11,202 nt of DNA from JBGCDD01 sp045105075 (GTDB lineage: Bacteria; Pseudomonadota; Alphaproteobacteria; Rhodobacterales; Rhodobacteraceae), in contig JBGCDD010000067.1 in NCBI GenBank assembly GCA_045105075.1, positions 1 to 11,202 of the forward strand, in the 5' to 3' direction. The translations under genes and the position numbers were made by a program. Of this stretch, positions 6,224-11,202 are shown piece after piece (positions within the stretch are counted from its first letter, which is position 1; each line of letters begins with the position of its first letter). A model generated the notes under the pieces. The model had not been told where the DNA came from, made no database searches, and worked only from the letters and a program-made list of their open reading frames with translations.

Positions 6224-8560
6224 TTAGGACGGCACGGTTTCGCGGTTCTGCAACCGGTGCCAGATCAACATCGCGATGGCAGCAACAATGGCGATCAGAT
6301 GAACGGTGTCCGGGCGCATCAAAATCGCCACGGCCAGTCCCAGACGGATCACCACCCATGCCAGATTCAACCGGCCTGCATCAAAGCGTGCAAGGGCGCT
6401 GGCCACAAGGTAGAGCGCCAGAACCAACCGAGCGATCAGCCACGCCAGCGCTGTGTACGATACGCCATCCTCATAACCCGCCAAAGGCGCCCCCCTTGGG
6501 CTGGCCGGATCCACCAAGGCAGGTTCGATCAACAGGAACTCGGGGTAGAAGGCGAAAATGAACGGGATGGTGAACATCACGATGCCCGATCTGACCGCGC
6601 TGAACCCTGTGGTCATCGGATCGGCCTTGGTGATCGTGGCGGCGGCAAAGGCAGCCAGCGCCACGGGTGGTGTGATCGCCGAGGCCACCGCGAAGTAGAA
6701 GATGAACATATGCGCAGTGAAGGTCGCGATGCCAAGGCCCGCCAGCAACGGCCCCATCAGCAGGGCCACGTTGATATAGGCGGGCACAGCCGGCATGCCC
6801 ATGCCCAACAAAACCGCCAGCAGCATGGTGATCACCAGCGCCACAAACTGGAACAGCGTCGAGCCACTGCCCCCCAGATCAAGCGAAAGCAGGAAGCTGA
6901 GCACATCGATGGCCACGAACTTGGATAGGCCGGTGAAACTGAGACAGACGTCAATCACAGTCACCGCAAGGAACATCAGGTAAAGCGTCGAAATGGTGAT
7001 GCCGGCCTCGGCCAGCGCATCCAGCACCAGACGCGGTTTGGCGCGGAATTTCTTATCGAGAAACAGCAACACGGTCACAAAGGCCGCAGCCCACCACCCG
7101 GTGGCCCCCGCATCGCCCGCCGCATTCTGAAACACCTGGAAAATCCACGGCAGGTTGATGGCACGACAAGCATCGCCGTTGATGATCTGCTCGACCCCGA
7201 ACAGCCAGCCAAACGGGCCACAGCCTATGCCGTCCTTTGGCGTCAGCAGCAGCACGAGGATCAACAGGATCGGCAAGAAGATCTGACACAGATGTAAAAG
7301 ATCGGTTTTGGAAAACCGCATGTCGTCGGTCAGCTCGCCCAGTGCCGGGATATTCTGTTTGCGCGACTGAAACACAGCTGACAGGAACAGACAAAAGAAA
7401 TAGGCAATCGCAGGCAACATCGCCGCCACAATGATCTCGCGGTAGGGCACCGCCGTCAGCGCCGCCAGAATAAACGCCGCCACCCCCATCACCGGGGGCA
7501 TGATCGACCCACCCGAGGACGCGGCCGCTTCGACTCCACCGGCGAAGGTGCGCGAAAACCCGCGTTTCAGCATCATTGGTATGGTCAGAACACCAGTGGA
7601 CAGAACATTCACGACTGGCCCGCCGGTGATGGTTCCAAACATGGCCGAGGACACAATCGCGGCGTGAGCGGGCCCGCCCTTTAGTTTGCGCGTCCATCGA
7701 AAGGCCAGTTTGATCAACGCCTTCCCGCCCGCAGATTTGCCGAACATCGCGCCCAAAATGATATAGGGAAACACCATGTTCATGATCACATTCATGAACC
7801 GGCCCAACATGCCCGAAGCGTTATTGACCAGCGCGTCATGCACATTCGGGCGTCCATCAAGAAAATTGCGTGGCTCACCGCCCAGCTTGGTCATCAGATA
7901 TTTGTTGATGTCGTCGGGCCCGTGGAAATACCACACCAGCACCGTGCCAATCGTATAAAGCGCCACGATCATCGAAACGATGACCAAAGGCAGGCCCCAG
8001 ACCTTGATGTTGTACCCCAAAAACACAAGCATCGCGACGCCCATGATCGCCACCAGCCAAACCCCGGTGGTGCCCACACATTTAGGGTCATCCACGGTGT
8101 CAGGCACCGGCATGCCCATGTCATTTGCAAACTGGATTTCCGCCTCGAGCGTTTCGGCAATCAGGCGCGCACGCTCGCCCGTTATCGTGTCATAAAGGCA
8201 CACACTGTCGATCTCGATCAGGTAGGTCAGCGATATGGCACCCGCAGCCACCACCAGCGCCACGTCCATTGCCAGACCAAAACCGGCCCGCCTTGTGCCG
8301 CGCCAATCGCGCCACATAGAATGACGCAAAGCAACCACGCTCATCATGATGAAGAACACGATAGGATAGAACCATTCGGTGGCAAAACTGCGCACCTTCA
8401 GCTTTTCAAAGCCGGTCAGATCGCGCCAAAAATCATCCCATCCCGGGATCGTGGGCATCGCGTTGACCACCCCCAGAAACACGAAAAACAAGGCCAGTGC
8501 ATAGACAAAAGCATTGGGAAACAGCTGGGCCTGTTTTTGGGCTTCGGTTTGCTCGGACAT
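6224..8560 (-). CDS. TRAP transporter permease, TAXI-type 4TM/12TM fusion
   Basis: 778-residue inner-membrane protein combining the small (DctQ-like) and large (DctM-like) TRAP subunits, driving secondary uptake of an organic anion delivered by the TAXI binding protein. N-terminal membrane segments are visible around 16-34, 62-78, 96-115, 165-183 and 188-211. The transport core begins near residue 255 and carries GTITGGPVVNVLSTG (309-323), SSGGSIMPPVMGVAAF (348-363), GMGMPAVPAY (586-595) and ITPPVALAAFAAA (629-641). The last ~100 residues form the extra hydrophobic region common to TAXI permeases. Two loops hold Cys pairs, C121/C161 and C447/C465, which could form disulfides if periplasmic. 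The ATG is at 8558-8560. The nearest purine-rich site (AGGGG) is about 12 nt away, so initiation may be weak. It follows the binding-protein gene after an 83-bp gap containing a hairpin, and is followed closely by the sulfatase. Confidence 0.95.
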   Translation of the reverse strand: MSEQTEAQKQAQLFPNAFVYALALFFVFLGVVNAMPTIPGWDDFWRDLTGFEKLKVRSFATEWFYPIVFFIMMSVVALRHSMWRDWRGTRRAGFGLAMDVALVVAAGAISLTYLIEIDSVCLYDTITGERARLIAETLEAEIQFANDMGMPVPDTVDDPKCVGTTGVWLVAIMGVAMLVFLGYNIKVWGLPLVIVSMIVALYTIGTVLVWYFHGPDDINKYLMTKLGGEPRNFLDGRPNVHDALVNNASGMLGRFMNVIMNMVFPYIILGAMFGKSAGGKALIKLAFRWTRKLKGGPAHAAIVSSAMFGTITGGPVVNVLSTGVLTIPMMLKRGFSRTFAGGVEAAASSGGSIMPPVMGVAAFILAALTAVPYREIIVAAMLPAIAYFFCLFLSAVFQSRKQNIPALGELTDDMRFSKTDLLHLCQIFLPILLILVLLLTPKDGIGCGPFGWLFGVEQIINGDACRAINLPWIFQVFQNAAGDAGATGWWAAAFVTVLLFLDKKFRAKPRLVLDALAEAGITISTLYLMFLAVTVIDVCLSFTGLSKFVAIDVLSFLLSLDLGGSGSTLFQFVALVITMLLAVLLGMGMPAVPAYINVALLMGPLLAGLGIATFTAHMFIFYFAVASAITPPVALAAFAAATITKADPMTTGFSAVRSGIVMFTIPFIFAFYPEFLLIEPALVDPASPRGAPLAGYEDGVSYTALAWLIARLVLALYLVASALARFDAGRLNLAWVVIRLGLAVAILMRPDTVHLIAIVAAIAMLIWHRLQNRETVPS

Positions 8561-8588
8561 GGCGCGATACGACCCCTGCGTTCAAACA

Positions 8589-8622
8589 ACACGCCGCCTC
8601 GATGTTGTCTGGGGCGGCGCGT
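8589..8622 (-). promoter_or_regulatory. Intercistronic hairpin between binding protein and permease genes
   Basis: On the transcribed (minus) strand, arm ACGCGCCGCC (8622-8613) pairs with GGCGGCGTGT (8598-8589): ten pairs including one G-U, with a 14-nt loop. Only a short broken T stretch follows, so it is at best a partial terminator. Such hairpins after transporter binding-protein genes commonly protect or truncate the mRNA so that the binding protein is made in excess over the permease. That role here is inference. Confidence 0.65.
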
Positions 8623-8643
8623 TTTTCTTGTTGATCGTGCGCC

Positions 8644-9687
8644 TTAGCCTTTGGCGCAATCGGGGATATCATAGCCTGCGTCTTCCCAGGCGCGCACGGC
8701 ACCGGGGTGGTACTTCATCGGGTTCAGACCGCACATGCCCAAAGCCGGGTTGTCGTAGTTGACGGTGGTGCCATAGGGCGCTTTGGCCATCAGATCATCC
8801 AACGTGGCCACATAGGTCGAGACCAGTTTGTAAACCAGTTCCTCGTCCATATCCTTGTGCACAACATCCCCGCCGATGGTTGCCATGCCGCGGAAGGTTT
8901 CGTCTTCGGAAACGAAGGTCCAATTGTCGCCCAAAGCCGCCTGCAAATCCGCCACCGACAATTCAACTGATGCACTGCCAGGTGCTTTCATGTACTTTTG
9001 CATGGCATCGCTTTCGTAAACATCGATGGGCAGGGACCATGCGGTCATTTTTCCAGCCGAGCCGATTTGCGAAATCCGGGTGTTCGGGAACAGTTCAGGC
9101 AGCACGACCGCGTCCGGTTCGCCGCCGATGATGACGGTTGCCGCCTGCCCCCAGTTCGACTGGATGCCGGTGTATTCCTTGCCGTCTTCCATGCCCGTTG
9201 CGATCTGGATGATCGCGCGGGCGTTGGTCAACGCGCCCCCACGCGGCGGACCATTGAAGATCGTGCGCCCTTTCAGATCATCCCAGCCGTCGACGCCTTT
9301 TGAATCAAAGGCGAATAGAAAAAAGATGCCCAGCGTGTAGGGATAGATCGAGCGCAGGTTCGATGCCAGTTCAGCCCCTCTTTCCTTGCCGAGCGAGCCA
9401 TAAGGGCCAACGCCACGGCTCATCAAAAACGGCAAAATGTGCGGCGCGCTTGCGATATCGGTTTTGCCCTCTGCGACGTTCTGGATCGAATTGGTCAGGG
9501 TTTGCCCTTCAGCCAGCTGAATGTTGGCCACACCGGCCGTGCCGGCAACTTCGGTCAAATGGCTCGGCGCCAGGTGGGTTGAACCGCCCGCAGAAGCGGT
9601 CTCGGCCGTCAAGTTGGCCTGCGCAAATGCGGATGATCCAAATGCAGTTGCAGCCAGCACCGCCCCCGCCAAAAAATGCTTTGACAT
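8644..9687 (-). CDS. TAXI-family TRAP solute-binding protein precursor
   Basis: 347-residue periplasmic binding protein that captures the substrate for the downstream TRAP permease. A Sec signal peptide is clear: MSKH, a hydrophobic stretch (about 5-17), then FGSSAFA-QA with cleavage expected after A22. The mature part shows the TAXI order: an early ETASAGGSTHLAP segment, GKTDIASAPHILPF, a central DDLKGRTIFNGPPRGGALT block, and a C-terminal YHPGAVRAWEDAG close. The glycine-rich block differs from the commonest 'GxPGSGT' form, suggesting an unusual ligand site. Two cysteines near the end (MCGLNPMKY and PDCAKG) may form a disulfide. The ATG at 9687 is chosen over an upstream in-frame start at 9747 because GGGAGGAAG (9690-9698) sits directly before it and the signal peptide then begins correctly. 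It is the first gene of the operon, divergent from the MarR gene. Confidence 0.95.
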   Translation of the reverse strand: MSKHFLAGAVLAATAFGSSAFAQANLTAETASAGGSTHLAPSHLTEVAGTAGVANIQLAEGQTLTNSIQNVAEGKTDIASAPHILPFLMSRGVGPYGSLGKERGAELASNLRSIYPYTLGIFFLFAFDSKGVDGWDDLKGRTIFNGPPRGGALTNARAIIQIATGMEDGKEYTGIQSNWGQAATVIIGGEPDAVVLPELFPNTRISQIGSAGKMTAWSLPIDVYESDAMQKYMKAPGSASVELSVADLQAALGDNWTFVSEDETFRGMATIGGDVVHKDMDEELVYKLVSTYVATLDDLMAKAPYGTTVNYDNPALGMCGLNPMKYHPGAVRAWEDAGYDIPDCAKG

Positions 9688-9689
9688 AT

Positions 9690-9698
9690 CTTCCTCCC
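9690..9698 (-). promoter_or_regulatory. Strong Shine-Dalgarno of the TAXI binding protein
   Basis: GGGAGGAAG on the minus strand, with GGAGG 5 nt from the ATG at 9687. This decides the start and contrasts with the poorly spaced site before the permease. Confidence 0.85.
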
Positions 9699-9718
9699 AA
9701 AAGATTATTTCGCCAATC

Positions 9719-9747
9719 ATGCTTTGTGAGATTCCGGCGCGTGTCAA
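9719..9747 (-). promoter_or_regulatory. Candidate promoter of the TAXI-TRAP-sulfatase operon
   Basis: A perfect TTGACA -35 on the minus strand (9747-9742), then 17 nt, then a weak -10 (AAGCAT, 9724-9719). The 14-bp palindrome lies 7 bp upstream of the -35, a good place for a regulator to control this promoter. The weak -10 suggests that a regulator or alternative spacing matters. Confidence 0.5.
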
Positions 9748-9754
9748 TAAATTT

Positions 9755-9768
9755 GTTGCGTACGCAAC
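9755..9768. promoter_or_regulatory. Perfect 14-bp palindrome, likely MarR-family operator
   Basis: GTTGCGTACGCAAC is fully self-complementary, and flanking bases extend the dyad imperfectly (TTT on the left, GAA on the right). It lies in the 171-bp divergent region between the binding-protein ATG (9687) and the MarR ATG (9859). MarR proteins usually bind such dyads next to their own gene. A plus-strand promoter (TTGTGA 9724-9729, 18-nt spacer, TAAATT 9748-9753) would start transcription inside it, allowing control in both directions. Confidence 0.7.
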
Positions 9769-9819
9769 GAAATATCACTGACCGTTTTCAAGGCCTAAAT
9801 CCCCCCACGCACCAAGATT

Positions 9820-9840
9820 TTGTTGCATGCGCCACAACAA
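9820..9840. promoter_or_regulatory. Second, imperfect dyad: possible secondary operator
   Basis: Arms TTGTTG (9820-9825) and CAACAA (9835-9840) are exact complements across a 9-nt spacer. The left half continues as GTTGC, like the main palindrome 67 bp upstream. It lies between that palindrome and the MarR ATG, so a bound regulator could block its own gene. Confidence 0.4.
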
Positions 9841-9858
9841 TACGCTCTGCTTGGTTCC

Positions 9859-10344
9859 ATGACCACGCCTGACCCCAACGCCCCCCTGCTGGATGAGACT
9901 GCTTTCGATCAGAATTTGAACATCCGGATATTGCGCCTGGCATCGTCTTTGTCGACCCTTTTTCAACGCTCAACTCTGCGCAAGAAAAACGTTACAATTC
10001 AGGAATATAGGATCCTTGTTTCAATTGCGCGCCATGGCGGTGGACATGTCCGCGCCTTGTCTCGAAAGGCATCGATGGATCCCGCGCATGCCAGCCGCAC
10101 AATGAAAGCGATGCATGAGAAAGGCTGGCTCACACGCAACCCCGATCGCAATGACAAGCGCCTGGCGATCTTTACCATGACCCAAGCCGGACAAAGCCTT
10201 TTCATGTCGATATTCCCTGCCGCCGATGCGTTGGCCAAAGAATTGTCAGACCTGTTTAGCGATGATGAAGCGCGTCAATTGCGCGACATGCTGGACCGCG
10301 CCCGCGAACACGCTGCCGCTTTGCTGGATGCGACCGAAAACTAG
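9859..10344 (+). CDS. MarR-family transcriptional regulator
   Basis: 161-residue winged-helix regulator, a normal length for MarR proteins, which act as dimers and usually repress a divergent operon until a small, often aromatic or acidic, ligand binds. Helices at both ends (about 17-38 and 134-158) fit the dimer region. The DNA-binding part covers about 46-110: the recognition-helix area is MDPAHASRTMKAMHEKGW (73-90), and the wing carries the family signature D96-R-N-D-K-R101 then LAIFTMTQAG. The ATG at 9859 is preferred. In-frame TTG codons at 9820 and 9823 would add 13 or 12 residues but fall in the second dyad, and there is no clear Shine-Dalgarno for either start. Its position, divergent from the TAXI-TRAP-sulfatase operon across a palindrome, makes that operon the obvious target; the ligand is probably the transported compound or a breakdown product (inference). 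Confidence 0.93.
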   Translation: MTTPDPNAPLLDETAFDQNLNIRILRLASSLSTLFQRSTLRKKNVTIQEYRILVSIARHGGGHVRALSRKASMDPAHASRTMKAMHEKGWLTRNPDRNDKRLAIFTMTQAGQSLFMSIFPAADALAKELSDLFSDDEARQLRDMLDRAREHAAALLDATEN

Positions 10345-10370
10345 GCGTTTATGCCTGCAATTGGGCTTAG

Positions 10371-10395
10371 CCAAAGACGTGCAAAGTCTGGTTTT
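10371..10395 (+). terminator. Weak terminator candidate after the MarR gene
   Basis: AGAC (10375-10378) pairs with GTCT (10386-10389). CC (10371-10372) can pair with GG (10390-10391) across a 2-nt bulge, and TTTT follows. It lies 26 nt after the MarR stop. The stem is short, so this is tentative. Confidence 0.3.
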
Positions 10396-10528
10396 GACCG
10401 TTGCGCCAATGACCAAAAGGCACCACATCCAAAACTCAATTTGCCGCACCACGCGGGTGCCGTTCTGATCGGTGTTTCCAGGATATCTATACATCAAAAG
10501 AGGGTCCGCCGCACAGCCGGTTTTCAAC

Positions 10529-10561
10529 AAAAAAGCGCCCGTTCGTGCGTTGGTTTGGGCG
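10529..10561 (-). terminator. Terminator-like hairpin reading leftward
   Basis: On the minus strand CGCCC (10561-10557), a 16-nt loop and GGGCG (10540-10536) are followed by C and six T (10534-10529). The GC-rich stem plus T6 fits an intrinsic terminator for a transcript coming from the right, although the stem is only 5 bp. No annotated gene ends immediately before it; the nearest minus-strand stop is at 11081. Confidence 0.4.
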
Positions 10562-10637
10562 AATTGCGATACCACTCATGAGTTGTAAACGACAAATGGG
10601 CTTGCATCCACTTTGAGCGATTTCTTGAATTGTCTGC

Positions 10638-10690
10638 GTGAGGATGATCAAAACCGGTGTTTTTCGATAACACCAACGATGCGTCCTCAC
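10638..10690 (+). repeat. 53-nt extended imperfect hairpin
   Basis: On the plus strand GTGAGGATG (10638-10646) pairs with CGTCCTCAC (10682-10690, one G-U). ATC (10647-10649) pairs with GAT (10678-10680) with one bulged G. After an internal loop, GGTGTT (10656-10661) pairs with AACACC (10669-10674) around a 7-nt loop. That makes about 18 pairs. The minus-strand version loses one pair. It could be part of a small RNA or a decayed mobile-element end; it lies in the geneless stretch upstream (minus-wise) of the leftward terminator. Confidence 0.55.
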
Positions 10691-10810
10691 ACCTCTGCCC
10701 CCGAAATCCTGAAGATGTAACGGTAGGGCATGAGACCGCTGAGGGTGGCTGGCCTGCGGGCAAAACCATGAGTTGGCGGTCCGCGTTTTCAGTGACGGAT
10801 CGTCGAGGCC

Positions 10811-10846
10811 TTTTTTGCGTTCTTTGCGTGAACAGTTCGCAAAAAA
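10811..10846. repeat. Perfect 9-bp inverted repeat, AT-rich arms
   Basis: TTTTTTGCG (10811-10819) and CGCAAAAAA (10838-10846) are exact complements 18 nt apart. A second TTTGCG (10823-10828) competes for the same right arm. The A/T runs on both sides would suit a bidirectional terminator or a protein-binding site. No function is assignable. Confidence 0.45.
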
Positions 10847-11080
10847 TGAACCGTAATCGACTTGCCGATCCTCTGACACCGTTATCGCCTGCCCTGCGCC
10901 ATCCGGGTGATCTTTGCCCATCAGCGCGCCCCACTCCGCCTTGGGTTATTATGCTGGGTGATGTTTTCGCCGTTTCGGCAGCCCGATCTCCTTCGCAATG
11001 AAACTCTGCGGGTTTCAAATCTCGCGCGACGCGTAGGGAACCGCGAGAGCACAAGAAGATCAGTGCTCGCCCCGTGTGAT

Positions 11081-11202
11081 CTAGAGCGCCAAGCGCAACT
11101 TTAGGTCTGCAAGACGGGCCACATTGCCAGGATCGTGCGTCGGCAACATCACTGTCTGAAAATGCTTCATTTGCAGCTTGAGCAGCATCGCGCTGTCCAA
11201 TG
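11081..11202 (-). CDS. Possible C-terminal tail of an unidentified protein (cut by the right edge)
   Basis: A minus-strand frame is open from the window edge to a TAG at 11081-11083, giving 39 residues ending ...HDPGNVARLADLKLRLAL. Unlike the other frames of this area it reads like protein: an even mix of residues and an amphipathic helical end. I do not recognise a family. If real, its transcript would run left into the geneless stretch, whose terminator candidate at 10529-10561 points the right way. Confidence 0.4.
   Translation of the reverse strand, partial: LDSAMLLKLQMKHFQTVMLPTHDPGNVARLADLKLRLAL

Larger units (their letters stand above)
10345..11080. other. Geneless stretch with folded elements
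   Basis: About 730 bp with no frame I can defend. The longest (10524-11054 minus and 10487-10921 minus) have non-protein-like composition and run through a terminator-like hairpin. The stretch contains a weak hairpin after the MarR gene, a left-facing terminator candidate, a 53-nt extended hairpin and a 9-bp AT-rich inverted repeat, each listed separately. No tRNA or transposase is recognisable. Confidence 0.55.

Noticed and set aside
7838..8647. 269-codon plus-strand frame
   Set aside because: Antisense to the TRAP permease; His/Arg/Gln-rich shadow.
9820..9858. TTG start giving a longer MarR protein
   Set aside because: The extra 13 codons lie in a regulatory-looking dyad and do not resemble MarR N-termini; the ATG at 9859 gives a normal length.
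11005..11030. A tRNA T-arm-like GGGTTTCAAATCTC
   Set aside because: No matching acceptor, D or anticodon arms around it.
10524..11054. 176-codon minus-strand frame
   Set aside because: Runs through the terminator-like hairpin, no recognisable domain, and competes with other frames of similar quality in the same stretch.
1..11202. CRISPR array, phage or insertion-sequence genes
   Set aside because: No spaced direct repeats, integrase, transposase or phage structural protein could be recognised on either strand.

Overview
The window looks like a chromosomal or plasmid segment of an alphaproteobacterium, most likely a marine Roseobacter-group member (Rhodobacterales). The basis is the high-GC codon use, the TAXI-type TRAP transporter, the arylsulfotransferase/sulfatase pairing and the protein flavour. 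No rRNA, tRNA or marker gene allows a firmer placement.

Layout, left to right. (1) 1-1155, minus strand: the N-terminal 385 residues of an AMP-forming acyl/aryl-CoA synthetase; its C-terminus lies beyond the left edge. (2) 1156-2262: about 1.1 kb with no convincing gene but some inverted repeats. (3) 2263-3315, minus: an arylsulfotransferase-like six-bladed propeller protein. (4) 3447-4643, plus, divergent from it: a cytochrome P450 with the layout of the CYP199 type. (5) 4640-9687, minus: a three-gene set that in transcription order is a TAXI solute-binding protein, a fused 4TM/12TM TRAP permease, and a type I (formylglycine) sulfatase starting 21 bp after the permease. The sulfatase and P450 genes converge and their stop codons overlap. 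(6) 9859-10344, plus: a MarR-family regulator divergent from the transporter operon, with a perfect 14-bp palindrome between them. (7) 10345-11080: no recognisable gene, but several folded elements, including a 53-nt extended hairpin and a terminator-like hairpin facing left. (8) 11081-11202, minus: possible C-terminal tail of an unidentified protein cut by the right edge.

Working model (inference): the MarR protein controls import of an anionic, probably sulfated, organic compound through the TAXI-TRAP system. The co-transcribed sulfatase has no signal peptide and would remove sulfate inside the cell. The sulfotransferase-like protein could move the sulfuryl group, the P450 could hydroxylate or O-demethylate the carbon skeleton, and the CoA ligase could activate the resulting acid for beta-oxidation or aromatic degradation. 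I know of no described pathway with exactly this set of genes. The substrate cannot be read from the sequence; aromatic acid sulfates such as those of seagrasses are one testable idea.
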